Assembly: GCF_900113705.1 (NCBI RefSeq)
Contig: NZ_FOQI01000001.1
Span: 682,001-746,000, forward strand
Origin: Collimonas sp. OK307
Lineage (GTDB): Bacteria > Pseudomonadota > Gammaproteobacteria > Burkholderiales > Burkholderiaceae_D
Direction of reading: 5' to 3'
Length of the DNA: 64,000 nt
Shown here in pieces: positions 43,611-53,219 of this stretch. Both the position numbers and the translations under genes were made by a program. Numbering within the stretch: the stretch's first letter is position 1; the number at the start of each line of letters is the position of its first letter. The notes beneath the pieces are model-generated. The model was not told where the DNA came from, ran no database searches, and worked only from the letters and a program-made list of their open reading frames with translations.

Positions 43611-44320
43611 ACATGCAATTCAGCGTATTGACGGACAACCTGCCGTACCTGCTTTGGGGCGTCTATCCCGACGGCCCGCTAGGCGGAGCAGCCCTGACTG
43701 TATTGCTCAGCATCGGCTCGGCGCTGGCTTCGGCGTTGCTGGGCCTGGTGCTGGGCATCGCCCTGTCGCTGGCGCGCGGCTGGCCGCATCTGCTGCTGAC
43801 CATGGTGCTCGGCTTCTTCCGGGCGATTCCGGTGCTGATGCTGATTTTCTGGACTTATTTCCTGTTGCCGATTGTTTTCCATATCAACGTGCCCGGCGTC
43901 CTGTCCGTGATGTGCGCCCTGGCGCTGATCGGCGGCGCCTACCTGGCGCACTCGGTACATGCCGGCATCAGCGGCATCAAGGCAGGCCAATGGGATGCCG
44001 GCCTGTCGCTAGGCATGACGCGCATGTCGGCGCTGCGCCATATCGTACTGCCGCAAGCGTTGCAAATGATGCTGCCCTCGTTCGTCAATCAATGGGTAAC
44101 CCTGATCAAAGACAGCTCGTTGGCCTACATTGTAGGTGTCGGGGAGTTGTCGTTCGTGGCGGCACAGGTGAATAGCCGGGTGATGATTTATCCGGCAGAG
44201 ATATTCATGTTCATCGGCTTGATTTATTTTGTGCTGTGCTCGGGATTGGGCTGGCTTGCGGATCGGGCTGCGGCGTATTTTCAGGCCACTCAAGATTGGC
44301 TGCAAAATCAAGCACACTGA
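43607..44320 (+). CDS. Amino-acid ABC transporter permease 2 (HisQ/GltK type)
   Basis: 237 residues; coupling loop AHSVHAGISGIKAGQWDAGLSLGMTRMSALRHIVLPQALQMMLPSF. Translationally coupled to permease 1. No ATP-binding gene follows: the next genes are the SOS mutagenesis cassette. The missing ATPase must be encoded elsewhere. Confidence 0.92.
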   Translation: MNMQFSVLTDNLPYLLWGVYPDGPLGGAALTVLLSIGSALASALLGLVLGIALSLARGWPHLLLTMVLGFFRAIPVLMLIFWTYFLLPIVFHINVPGVLSVMCALALIGGAYLAHSVHAGISGIKAGQWDAGLSLGMTRMSALRHIVLPQALQMMLPSFVNQWVTLIKDSSLAYIVGVGELSFVAAQVNSRVMIYPAEIFMFIGLIYFVLCSGLGWLADRAAAYFQATQDWLQNQAH

Positions 44321-44394
44321 TCGATTTGGCAACTTTATGACTGCTCTGGCAAAACCAATCGACAGTCGCATTGACTAAAGCAAGATTGAATTTA

Positions 44395-44414
44395 TACTGT
44401 ACATACATACAGTA
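44395..44414 (+). promoter_or_regulatory. LexA (SOS) box of the imuA-imuB-dnaE2 cassette
   Basis: TACTGTACATACATACAGTA: CTGT-N8-ACAG with flanking TA, differing from the E. coli consensus at two central bases. TATAAT (44413-44418) overlaps its right end, so LexA would block RNA polymerase directly. Confidence 0.93.
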
Positions 44415-44457
44415 TAATATGTATCTCAATTTCGCCTTGAAAATTTGCCATCTCGTC

Positions 44458-45255
44458 ATGCCAATGCCCGCCAGCGCCCCATCCAGCATTTCCGCCGCCG
44501 CCCAATCGGTCGTTGCGACGTTGCCGCATGCCTTGTGGCGCGCAGACCAGATGGGGTCTTACCAGGGCGTGGTCACCGCTTCCGGCTACCCGGCCCTGGA
44601 CCGCGAGTTGCCGAATGGCGGCTGGCCGCATTCGGCATTGATAGAGTTGCTGTTGCAACAAGCCGGCAGTGGCGAAATACGCTTGTTGCAGCCGGCGCTG
44701 GCGCGCCTTGCCCGGCAGCGCCGGATCGTCTTGCTGCAACCGCCGCATTTGCCGCAGATCGGCGCCTGGAACGCCTCCGGCCTGGCCAGCGAGCAACTGT
44801 TATGGATAAAAGCCGCACGCAGCGCCGATGCATTGTGGTCGGCGGAACAGGTGTTGCGTAACGGCAGTTGCGGCGCGTTGCTGTTGTGGCAGCCGCACAT
44901 CCGGGGTGAGGCTTTGCGCCGTTTGCATCTGGCGGCCCAGGCCAGCGACACCATGTTGTGGGTACTGCGGCCGCTCAGCGCCGCCCACGAATCCTCGCCT
45001 TCACCTTTACGCCTGACCTTGCGGCCGGCGCGCGGCGGCGTCGAAATCCAGCTACTCAAACGCAAAGGACCGCAACACGAACACGCGTTTTACCTGCCCT
45101 TGTCGGCAGTCATACCCGAGACTGAGCCGGCGGCCGCTGCCCCACTCACTCCGTCCACTCCGCTAACTACTTCTACCGCACGCAATCATGGCTCTCTGGA
45201 TAGGCATACACCTGCCGCTGCTGGCGCTGGAAACATTGCGCCCGCGCTGGTCTGA
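44458..45255 (+). CDS. imuA: ImuA, RecA/SulA-like component of the SOS translesion mutasome
   Basis: 265 residues from ATG 44458; upstream ATGs at 44371 and 44419 lie within or before the promoter. The ImuA pattern is visible: LPHALWRADQMG, VTASGYPALDRELPNGGWPHSALIELLLQQAGSGEIRLLQPALARLA and TMLWVLRPL. It belongs to a three-gene SOS cassette and assists ImuB and DnaE2 in error-prone lesion bypass. Its 3' end overlaps imuB by 68 bp; the last ~22 residues are probably non-essential. Confidence 0.88.
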   Translation: MPMPASAPSSISAAAQSVVATLPHALWRADQMGSYQGVVTASGYPALDRELPNGGWPHSALIELLLQQAGSGEIRLLQPALARLARQRRIVLLQPPHLPQIGAWNASGLASEQLLWIKAARSADALWSAEQVLRNGSCGALLLWQPHIRGEALRRLHLAAQASDTMLWVLRPLSAAHESSPSPLRLTLRPARGGVEIQLLKRKGPQHEHAFYLPLSAVIPETEPAAAAPLTPSTPLTTSTARNHGSLDRHTPAAAGAGNIAPALV

Positions 45256-46675
45256 GCCCTGCATGCTCGCGGTTCTGGAGCATGACCAGGTGCTGACCAT
45301 GACCGCCAGCGCGGCTGCCAGCGGCATCCGGCCGGGCATGCGCCGCGGCGGCGTGCTGGCGCTGGCGCCGCAGGCGTCGCTATGCGAGCGGGACTTGACG
45401 CGCGAACAAGGTGCGCGCGACGATATCGCGCTGACCTTGCTGCAATACACGCCGGAAGTGGCGCATGCTGAAGAAGATTCGCTGCTGCTCGATATCAGCG
45501 CCAGCCTGAGTGCTTTCGGTGGCCGGCTGGCACTATGCCGCCGCATCCGCGAGAGTATCCAGGCACTTGGCTTCACGCCCCATGTCAGCATGGCGCCAAC
45601 CGCGCAAGGCGCATGGCTGCTGGCTCGCCATCGTCGCCATGCGCCGGGCTTGGCCCGACAACGCCGCAGCTTGCGTTTAGCCAGCATGCAGCGGCGGCTG
45701 GATGCTTTGCCGTTCATGATCTTGCCAGCGGCACGTCCTTACCAGGAGTGGCTGGCGGGTATCGGTTGCCAGACCCTTGCCGATTTACGCAGATTACCGC
45801 GCGCGGGCTTGCAGCGACGCAGCGACAAGCACATCCTGGAAACCCTGGATCGCGCCTACGGCACAGCGCCGGAAATGTTTGAATGGGTGCAGGCGCCGCA
45901 AACATTCTGCGCCTGGCTGGAACTACCGGACCGCATTGAACATGCCGAAGCAGTGCTGTTTGCCGCACGCCGTCTGATCCTGCAAATGGTCGGCTGGCTG
46001 GTAGCGCAGCAACTGGCAGTGTCGCGCTTTTTACTATCGCTGGAACATGAGCGCGGCCGCCAGGCAATCGCCCCCATGCCATTGGAAATCTCACTGGCCG
46101 AACCGGCATGGCATGAAGAACATCTGCTGCGCTTGTTAAAGGAACGATTAGGCCGGCTACAACTCGATGCCCCCGTGATTGCCTTGCGCTTGCAGGCATC
46201 GCAGGTGGCAGCGATGCTGCCGCCGACTGCTTCGCTGTTTCCAGAACCGGGCGGCGCACCCGGTGCTTATGCGCGCTTGCTGGAGCTGTTAAGCGCGCGG
46301 CTCGGCAGCGAAAATGTGTTGAAACCCGCCGCGCTAGCCGATCACCGGCCGGAAATCGCCAACGCCTGGCAAGCTGCGACTGACAATAGCCGCCAGCGAC
46401 CGCAGGAGGAAACGTTGCAGCAGATCCAGCCGCAGCGGCCATTCTGGCTCTTGCAACAACCGCTAGCCTTGACGTGGCGTAACAACCGACCGTTTTATGG
46501 TTCTCCCCTCCGCCTGCTGTCAGGGCCGGAACGTATCGAATGCGGCTGGTGGGATGGCGCGGCAACCATACGCGATTACTTCGTGGCGGAAGGCGAAGAC
46601 GCAGCTTGCTATTGGATCTACCGCGAACGCGACGACGATGACTTTCGTTGGTTCCTGCATGGCTTGTTTGCCTGA
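45188..46675 (+). CDS. imuB: ImuB, Y-family polymerase-like scaffold protein
   Basis: 495 residues, Y-family DNA polymerase fold (palm and little-finger regions) but without the acidic catalytic set of active polymerases: the opening is MALWIGIHLPLLALE rather than a D-containing strand. ImuB links ImuA and DnaE2 to the beta clamp. The C-terminus GEDAACYWIYRERDDDDFRWFLHGLFA is typical. Ends 16 bp before dnaE2. Confidence 0.92.
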   Translation: MALWIGIHLPLLALETLRPRWSEPCMLAVLEHDQVLTMTASAAASGIRPGMRRGGVLALAPQASLCERDLTREQGARDDIALTLLQYTPEVAHAEEDSLLLDISASLSAFGGRLALCRRIRESIQALGFTPHVSMAPTAQGAWLLARHRRHAPGLARQRRSLRLASMQRRLDALPFMILPAARPYQEWLAGIGCQTLADLRRLPRAGLQRRSDKHILETLDRAYGTAPEMFEWVQAPQTFCAWLELPDRIEHAEAVLFAARRLILQMVGWLVAQQLAVSRFLLSLEHERGRQAIAPMPLEISLAEPAWHEEHLLRLLKERLGRLQLDAPVIALRLQASQVAAMLPPTASLFPEPGGAPGAYARLLELLSARLGSENVLKPAALADHRPEIANAWQAATDNSRQRPQEETLQQIQPQRPFWLLQQPLALTWRNNRPFYGSPLRLLSGPERIECGWWDGAATIRDYFVAEGEDAACYWIYRERDDDDFRWFLHGLFA

Positions 46676-46691
46676 TTCGCGGCTATTGCAT

Positions 46692-49600
46692 ATGAACGAA
46701 AACTTTTCCTCCGCGCCGCCGCCCATGCTGCCAGAATATGCAGAGCTGCAATGCGTCTCGAATTTCAGCTTCCTGCGCGGCGCCTCGCATCCCGAAGAAC
46801 TGATAGAGCGTGCCGCCCAGCTCGGTTACAGAGCATTGGCGATTGCCGATGAATGCTCGCTGGCCGGTGTGGTTCGAGCACATATGGAGGCAAAGAAACA
46901 CCATATATCGTTGCTGATCGGTAGCCAGTTCCAGCTGCATGAGGCCGATGGCAGCCCGGCTTTTTCCCTCATCGCACTGGCGAAAAATCGCGAAGGCTAC
47001 GGCAATCTGTCGGAACTCATCACATTGGCGCGCAGCCGCGCCGACAAGGGTCATTATCTGCTCACGCCGCAAGACCTGGACCAGCCAGATAACGCCAACG
47101 CCCATCTGCGGCAGTTACCTGATTGCCAGCTGATCCTGTTGCCCGTGCATGGCATCGATAGCGCAACGCTGATACGCCAGGCGACATGGCTAGGCGATAC
47201 TTTTCCTGGCCGCGGCTGGATAGGCCTGACCATGCTGCATCAGGTCGGCGATGAACGGCAACGTGCCGTAATTGAACAAGTCGCGCAGCAACTCGGCTTG
47301 CCGGTTGTTGCCACCGGCGACGTCTGCATGCATCGCCGCTCGCGCAAGCCACTGCAAGATACGCTGACTGCAATCCGGCTCGGCAAGTCTGTCGCCGCAT
47401 GCGGTTATGCGCTGGCGCCGAATGCCGAACAGCATCTGCGCGCCAGGCTGCGGCTGGCCAATCTATATCCGGCCGCCGCCCTGGCCCAAACCATAGAGAT
47501 AGCCGACTCCTGTACCTTTTCGCTGGATGAGCTGCGCTATGAGTATCCGGATGAGATTGTGCCGCCGGGATATACCCCGGCCAGCTATCTGCGCCAGCAA
47601 ACTTATATCGGCGCGCGTGACCGTTTCTCCGATGAGATTCCGGCGGTGGTGCAGAAACAGCTGGAAGACGAACTGGATCTGATTCATGAACTCGAATACG
47701 AAGCTTATTTCCTGACGGTCTACGACATTGTCCAGTTTGCCCGCCAACAAGGCATCTTGTGCCAGGGCCGTGGCTCGGCGGCCAACTCGGCGGTGTGTTA
47801 CTGCCTCGGCATTACCGAGGTCGATCCGGCGCAAAGCACCTTGCTGTTCGGCCGCTTCATCAGCCGGGAACGCAATGAACCGCCTGACATCGATGTCGAT
47901 TTCGAGCATCAGCGGCGCGAAGAAGTAATCCAGTACATCTACAACAAATACGGCCGGCGGCGTGCCGCCCTTACCGCGGTAGTCATCAGTTATCGGCCGC
48001 GGAGCGTCTTGCGCGATGTCGGCAAAGCGCTGGGCGTCGATCCGGGCCTGGTCGACCAGGTCGCCAAATCGCAACGCTGGTGGGATGACAAGCAGCAGTT
48101 GCAGCAAAATTTCAGCGAGCTTGGCATGGCCGCAAACACACCGATTGCAGAACAATGGGCCGATCTGTCCCATACGCTGATGGGTTTTCCGCGCCATCTG
48201 TCGCAGCATCCGGGCGGCTTTGTGATTGCGCGCGGCAAGCTGTCGCGGCTGGTGCCTATTGAAAACGCCGCAATGAAGGATCGCAGCGTAGTGCAATGGG
48301 ATAAAGACGATCTGGATTCGCTGCGCATACTCAAGGTCGACGTGCTGGCGTTGGGCATGTTGTCGATGTTGCGGCGAGCGCTGGCGATGGTGGCGCTGCA
48401 ACGCGGCGAACCTTTCGAAATGAGAGACATCCCGCGTGAAGATCCGGTGACTTACGACATGATTTGCCAGGCCGACACCATAGGCGTGTTCCAGATTGAA
48501 AGCCGGGCTCAGATGAGCATGTTGCCGCGCCTGCTGCCGCGTAAATTCTACGATCTGGTGATCCAGGTCGCGATCGTCCGGCCGGGGCCGATTCAAGGCG
48601 GCATGGTTCATCCTTTTCTGCAAAACAGGAAAAAAAGGGAAGAGGACATCGTTTACCCAAAACCCGAATTAAAGGGAGCATTGGGTAGAACCCGAGGTGT
48701 GCCAATTTTTCAGGAACAAGTAATGCAAATCGCCGTGATCGCGGCTGGCTTTACCGAAGGTGAAGCCGATAGCCTGCGACGTTCGATGGCGGCATGGAAG
48801 CGCAAAGGCGGCCTCGACAAATTCGAACGCAAGCTGATCGATGGCATGGTCAACAACGGTTATGAAGAAGATTTCGCCAAAGCTATCTACAGCCAGATCC
48901 AGGGCTTCGGCGAATACGGCTTCCCCGAAAGCCACGCCGCCAGTTTCGCTTTGCTGGCCTATGCCAGTTCCTGGCTGAAATGCCACGAACCCGAAGCTTT
49001 CCTGGCAGCGCTGCTGAATAGCCAGCCGATGGGATTTTATTCGCCGTCACAACTGGTGCAAGACGCACGCCGGCATGGCGTCGAAGTGCTGCCGGTCGAC
49101 ATCAACCTGAGCAACTGGGAGGCCACCCTGGAACCGGCCTCAAGCGGCCGGCCGGCGGTGCGGCTGGGACTCAACCTGGTGCGCGGCCTGAACTTCGATA
49201 ATGCGGAAGAAATTGAAGCGGCACGCGCAGTACGCGCTTTCACCGACCTGAATGACATGGCCTTGCGCAGCGGCTTGAAGCGCGATCAATTGCAGGCGCT
49301 GGCGGCCGCCAATTCGCTCGCCCCGCTGGTCGGCAATCGGCGTCAGGCACTGTGGCAGGCGCTAGTCAGCACGCCGGAAAAAGGTTTGCTGAAGCAGGCC
49401 CGGGTGGCAGAAGAAGAACTGCTGCTGGCAGCACCCTCTGAGGGAGAAAACCTGCTGAACGACTATAGTTCAATGGGCTTGACCCTGGGTCGTCATCCGT
49501 TGGCGCTGCTACGCCCGCGATTAAACGCCCAGCGCTTCATGGCCGCTGAAGTGCTCAACACATACAGCAACGGCCGGCTGGCTCGGGCTTGCGGCATCGT

Positions 49601-49856
49601 CACGGTGCGCCAGCGTCCCGGCACCGCCAAAGGCGTGGTGTTTGTCACACTGGAAGACGAAACCGGCACCGTCAATGTCATCGTCTGGCCGGACCTGGCC
49701 GATCGCCAGCGCAAGGAATTGCGCGGAGCGAGGCTGATGGGCGTGAACGGTATCTGGCAAACCCAGGATGGCGTCAGGCATCTGGTCGCCAAGCTGCTGA
49801 TCGACATGTCGCCCTTGCTGGGCAAACTAGGGACCAGCAGCCGCGATTTTCACTGA
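46692..49856 (+). CDS. dnaE2: Error-prone DNA polymerase III alpha subunit DnaE2 (ImuC)
   Basis: 1054 residues from ATG 46692 (MNENFSSAPP); the open frame extends upstream within imuB but is not family-like. N-terminal PHP domain (QCVSNFSFLRGASHPEELIERAAQLGYRALAIADE), then polymerase core with PPDIDVDFEHQRREEVIQYIYNKYG (catalytic Asp-x-Asp), GQIE-like FQIESRAQMSMLPRL, GEYGFPESHAASFALLAYASSWLKCHEPEAFL and a C-terminal OB fold. Catalyses mutagenic lesion bypass under SOS control with ImuA and ImuB. Confidence 0.95.
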   Translation: MNENFSSAPPPMLPEYAELQCVSNFSFLRGASHPEELIERAAQLGYRALAIADECSLAGVVRAHMEAKKHHISLLIGSQFQLHEADGSPAFSLIALAKNREGYGNLSELITLARSRADKGHYLLTPQDLDQPDNANAHLRQLPDCQLILLPVHGIDSATLIRQATWLGDTFPGRGWIGLTMLHQVGDERQRAVIEQVAQQLGLPVVATGDVCMHRRSRKPLQDTLTAIRLGKSVAACGYALAPNAEQHLRARLRLANLYPAAALAQTIEIADSCTFSLDELRYEYPDEIVPPGYTPASYLRQQTYIGARDRFSDEIPAVVQKQLEDELDLIHELEYEAYFLTVYDIVQFARQQGILCQGRGSAANSAVCYCLGITEVDPAQSTLLFGRFISRERNEPPDIDVDFEHQRREEVIQYIYNKYGRRRAALTAVVISYRPRSVLRDVGKALGVDPGLVDQVAKSQRWWDDKQQLQQNFSELGMAANTPIAEQWADLSHTLMGFPRHLSQHPGGFVIARGKLSRLVPIENAAMKDRSVVQWDKDDLDSLRILKVDVLALGMLSMLRRALAMVALQRGEPFEMRDIPREDPVTYDMICQADTIGVFQIESRAQMSMLPRLLPRKFYDLVIQVAIVRPGPIQGGMVHPFLQNRKKREEDIVYPKPELKGALGRTRGVPIFQEQVMQIAVIAAGFTEGEADSLRRSMAAWKRKGGLDKFERKLIDGMVNNGYEEDFAKAIYSQIQGFGEYGFPESHAASFALLAYASSWLKCHEPEAFLAALLNSQPMGFYSPSQLVQDARRHGVEVLPVDINLSNWEATLEPASSGRPAVRLGLNLVRGLNFDNAEEIEAARAVRAFTDLNDMALRSGLKRDQLQALAAANSLAPLVGNRRQALWQALVSTPEKGLLKQARVAEEELLLAAPSEGENLLNDYSSMGLTLGRHPLALLRPRLNAQRFMAAEVLNTYSNGRLARACGIVTVRQRPGTAKGVVFVTLEDETGTVNVIVWPDLADRQRKELRGARLMGVNGIWQTQDGVRHLVAKLLIDMSPLLGKLGTSSRDFH

Positions 49857-49875
49857 TACGCCGAAAACGCCGAAG

Positions 49876-50154
49876 TTAATGCGCAGGAGGTTTCTCGTGA
49901 GGCATTTCCAGGTGATCAGGATGCATGTCGAGCATCTGATCGATACCCGCGCCAGGATCTTCGCTGCCATCTTCCTGGAAGTCAACCGAACGCTGCCGCG
50001 CGCTATCATCCTCATCCGCCAGATAGCGCCTGCGCTGCCAGCGCTTAGCCATCAGAGCGCCGGCGCCGAGCGCCGCCAGGATCAGCAATGGCATCAGGCG
50101 CCATGCCGCCTTCTTCGTCAACTGATCTTCAGACAACTCGGTTTCTGACTGCAT
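49876..50154 (-). CDS. Small membrane-anchored protein of unknown function
   Basis: 92 residues from ATG 50154, with GGAGG six bases upstream; an earlier in-frame ATG at 50169 lies before that site. One membrane segment at ~22-37 (LMPLLILAALGAGALMA), followed by a basic stretch (KRWQRRR) that should stay in the cytoplasm and a long acidic, His/Pro-containing tail. No family recognised. Confidence 0.6.
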   Translation of the reverse strand: MQSETELSEDQLTKKAAWRLMPLLILAALGAGALMAKRWQRRRYLADEDDSARQRSVDFQEDGSEDPGAGIDQMLDMHPDHLEMPHEKPPAH

Positions 50155-50252
50155 GACGAGCCTCCGCATTTTTATTTAGAGTCGATCCGTGGTCTCTGCC
50201 GGCGGATAGAAATAAATTCTAACAGGGAGCTGCGTTATGTAGTGGCGCGTCT

Positions 50253-50945
50253 TCAGGCGCTGTCCGTCAACCCCATGGCGTGCCGCACGCGTCCGCACAA
50301 TTCCTCCGGCGAGCGGGAAATGATCTCTTCCGGCACCATGAACTTCTTGATGAGCCGTTTGTAACTCTCGAACCCGTAGGAAACCATGAAAGGATGCATG
50401 CCGGAGCCGATTGCGGCCAGGTAATCCTTGTGCTCATCGCCACAGATGTAGGCGCGCGCCGGGTTGATGTCCAACCGCTCGCGAATCGCCCGGAATTCTT
50501 GCATTTTCTCCATATTCAACGGAATGTGGGCAAAAAAATCCAAGGCATCCAGATCGATATCGTGCCGGCGGAACAATAGCCTCAGCGTCTGCTCCGGCTC
50601 GTTGGTCATGTTCCGCGTTACCAGGCCGACGGCGATGCCGGGGTCCGCCATCAGGCTTTGCAGCAGCCCGGCGATACCCGGATACAGTTGTGCTTCTTCC
50701 CGGTACACCTCGGTCAGGGTGGCGATCAATTGCTTGCGGCTCTGCTTGCCTATCTGCCTTTTCAGATTGGACGGAAATTCTTTCAGGCCACCCAGGTATT
50801 TGAACAGACGGCGCCGCTTCTGGAACCGCTCTTCATCGCCGATCACCATGCCATGCCGGGAAAACGTCTTGTCGATGGCGCTATAGGCATCGATAGTCGT
50901 GCCGTCTGCATCAAGGATAATTAATCGTTTGCTATTGTTGTACAT
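50253..50945 (-). CDS. HAD-superfamily hydrolase
   Basis: 230 residues. Motif I is LDADGTTIDAYSAID (nucleophile Asp in DADGT), motif II Thr in VGLVTRNM, motif III Lys region and motif IV CGDEHKDYLAAI. The cap is helical. Phosphoglycolate phosphatase-like in layout, but substrate unknown. It stands alone between an unknown gene and an AraC regulator. Confidence 0.8.
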   Translation of the reverse strand: MYNNSKRLIILDADGTTIDAYSAIDKTFSRHGMVIGDEERFQKRRRLFKYLGGLKEFPSNLKRQIGKQSRKQLIATLTEVYREEAQLYPGIAGLLQSLMADPGIAVGLVTRNMTNEPEQTLRLLFRRHDIDLDALDFFAHIPLNMEKMQEFRAIRERLDINPARAYICGDEHKDYLAAIGSGMHPFMVSYGFESYKRLIKKFMVPEEIISRSPEELCGRVRHAMGLTDSA

Positions 50946-50978
50946 GATTTATCTGATCATCGGACACAGAGCGTCAAC

Positions 50979-51851
50979 TTATAGCAGTCTTGTGACAGGA
51001 CGATGACTTTGACCGGTGGCTAACTGCCAACGCCCCGGCGTAGCGCCAAAAGCGCGCTTGAAATGCCGCCCGAAATGGCTTTGATCCGCAAACCCGACAG
51101 CAGCGGCGACATCGGTCGCAGACAAACCCTGGCGTAACAAGCCTTGGGAACGGTTAAGCCGCAGCTGATTGCGCCATGCATGCGGCGGCATGCCGACGCC
51201 GCGCGAAAATAAACGGGCGACATGGAATGGCGACAGGCCGACAACTGCCGCGAGTTCAGTCAACGTGACAGGGATAGTCAACTCTTCTGCAAGTTTTGCC
51301 TGCAACAAATGCAATCGCTGCGTATCAGCGTGTAAGACATGCACCTCTGGCGGCAATACTGAATGGCGCTTCAGCAGCATTGCGAAGGCGGTTATCAACG
51401 CCGTTTCGGCAGATAACGGGTCCGCATTTTGCTCCAGCATCTGGTGTGCGAGCGTGAGTCTGCCTGCGACTTCCGGATCATGAATCACGCCATCGACCAA
51501 CCACGGCGTACTCACCCGATGGCCGGCGATATCGCTTGCCAGGTTCTGCATCCAGGCGAGCGAAGGATAGAACGCGCGGTACGCCCAGCCATTTTCTGTA
51601 GCACGTTCACCTGTATGCACTTCGCCCGGGTTGATGGCGGCGATGCAACGTGCGCTGGCGAGGCAGCGCGTGCCACGATATTGGTAGGTTTGGGCGCCCG
51701 CCTGAATGACCGGAATCGAAAAACCGTCATGCCAGTGAGGCGCGAATTCTTGATCGAAGAATTCCGCTGTAAGCAGTTCGGCATCCGGGAGCAGCGGGCT
51801 GCGCCAGAAACGTGCGTCGTCGGAAAATTTTTTGCGCGTGGTGATTTGCAC
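50979..51851 (-). CDS. AraC-family regulator with cupin N-terminal domain
   Basis: 290 residues. N-terminal AraC_binding cupin (FAPHWHDGFSIPVIQAGAQTYQYRG and INPGEVHTGERATENGWAYRAFYPS), C-terminal double HTH (LTELAAVVGLSPFHVARLFSRGVGMPPHAWRNQLRLNRSQGLLRQGLSATDVAAAVGFADQSHFGRHFKRAFGATPG). It directly follows the RarD/EamA transporter on the same strand (69 bp), a common regulator-exporter pairing. Confidence 0.88.
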   Translation of the reverse strand: MQITTRKKFSDDARFWRSPLLPDAELLTAEFFDQEFAPHWHDGFSIPVIQAGAQTYQYRGTRCLASARCIAAINPGEVHTGERATENGWAYRAFYPSLAWMQNLASDIAGHRVSTPWLVDGVIHDPEVAGRLTLAHQMLEQNADPLSAETALITAFAMLLKRHSVLPPEVHVLHADTQRLHLLQAKLAEELTIPVTLTELAAVVGLSPFHVARLFSRGVGMPPHAWRNQLRLNRSQGLLRQGLSATDVAAAVGFADQSHFGRHFKRAFGATPGRWQLATGQSHRPVTRLL

Positions 51852-51920
51852 GATTATTTATCCAAATGAACTATCACAGGAAGAATATGCCGATTCCTGA
51901 GTTTCCGCACGCAGTGAAGA

Positions 51921-52832
51921 TTACCCCGCGTACCGCCCGGCCCGCTGCTTGCGCAACAAGCGCACGCTGTGCACCGCAGTCAGCGCTACCGCACACCAGA
52001 TGGGAATGTAAGTCGCCAGCTGTCCCGGCGCCATGGATTCGCCAAGGAAAATGATGGCGACGCCGACCAGTAATACAGGCTCGACGTACCCGAGGATACC
52101 GAACAGGGCCATCGGCAATAGCCGGCTGGCGCCCAGGTAAGCGCCCAGCGCCACGGTGCTCAACAAACCCAGTCCCGGCAACAGGTATAGCCACATATCC
52201 GGCCGGTGGGCAATCACCGGCAAGGAATCACGCACATACAGCATGATGGCGACCACTGGCAACAGCAAAGTCATTTCGAACGCAAATGCCACCACCGGAT
52301 CGGCATTGATCTTGCGGCGCAGGATAAAGTACGGTGGATAGCCCAGTGCCACCACCAGCGTTGGCCAGGCAAAACTGCGCGCCAGCCACAGTTCGTGCAA
52401 CACGCCGGCCACCGCGCAAGCGACCGCCAGCCATTGGAGGAGATCCAGTCGCTCGCGATAATAGAAGCGGCCGACCAGCACCATCGTCAACGGCAGCAGG
52501 AAATAGCCGAGCGAGACCTCGAGCGCGCGGCCGTGCAAAGGCGCCCACATGAAAATCCAAGCCTGCAGCCCGAGCAACGCTGCTGCTGCCGCCAAGGCAA
52601 TGCAAGTCAAGGGTTCGCGAGCCAGACGGCGCAACAAGACGCCAGCCTGCGGCAAACGCTGGCGCAGGACCAGCAAAGCCAGCGCGCCGGGCACCGTCCA
52701 TACCACACGCCACGCAAATATATCGAGGCCGTCGAGCGGCGCCAGCAATTTTGTGTAGCCGGACAATAAGGCGAACAGCATCGAGGCACCGACCGACAAG
52801 CTGATGCCGCGCCCTATTTCATGTTGATTCAT
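51921..52832 (-). CDS. EamA-family transporter, RarD-like
   Basis: 303 residues with ten predicted membrane helices, two EamA repeats. GISLSVGASMLFALLSGYTKLLAPLDGLDIFAWRVVWTVPGALALLVL is RarD-like. Substrate unknown; relatives export metabolites or drugs. No strong ribosome-binding site before the start. Confidence 0.87.
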   Translation of the reverse strand: MNQHEIGRGISLSVGASMLFALLSGYTKLLAPLDGLDIFAWRVVWTVPGALALLVLRQRLPQAGVLLRRLAREPLTCIALAAAAALLGLQAWIFMWAPLHGRALEVSLGYFLLPLTMVLVGRFYYRERLDLLQWLAVACAVAGVLHELWLARSFAWPTLVVALGYPPYFILRRKINADPVVAFAFEMTLLLPVVAIMLYVRDSLPVIAHRPDMWLYLLPGLGLLSTVALGAYLGASRLLPMALFGILGYVEPVLLVGVAIIFLGESMAPGQLATYIPIWCAVALTAVHSVRLLRKQRAGRYAG

Positions 52833-52874
52833 TGTGACAAACGCGCCTCGGCAAACATCTTTAGTCGCTAAAGG

Positions 52875-53078
52875 TTAATCGCTCAGTGCCGCTTTGGCGG
52901 CCTGCTCCGGCGTCAAGCCATCATAAAACTGGTCGGTGAACCATTCCACCTGCTCTTCGATATGTTCTTGCGCCTGCTCCAGCGTGGCGCCGCCGGCTAC
53001 CAGAAAGCCTTCGACTTCAATGCACCAATTGATCAAAGCCAGCGTTTCCGGATCCAGCTCTTCATTCTTCTTTGCCAT
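52875..53078 (-). CDS. Small hypothetical protein (67 aa)
   Basis: Acidic, helical: MAKKNEELDPETLALINWCIEVEG, then a stretch with QAQEHIEEQVEWFTDQFYDGLTPEQAAKAALSD. AGGAA lies six bases before the ATG. Not recognised; likely conserved because the frame is well started and compact. 42 bp upstream of the RarD-like gene. Confidence 0.6.
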   Translation of the reverse strand: MAKKNEELDPETLALINWCIEVEGFLVAGGATLEQAQEHIEEQVEWFTDQFYDGLTPEQAAKAALSD

Positions 53079-53219
53079 TATTGTTCCTGTTTAAACATCT
53101 TATAGTGGCAGTTTGCCAACGCCCGCACCAGCGAATCCCGGCTCGGGCGGCAAGCATGCGCCGCCGGTATTTTACCCGCCTCCGCGCTAATCAGGATAAG
53201 GATGGCCAGATGGCGCTCA

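Noticed and set aside
45714-46565. 283-codon minus-strand frame opposite imuB
   Set aside because: Arginine/alanine-rich shadow of the Y-family protein.
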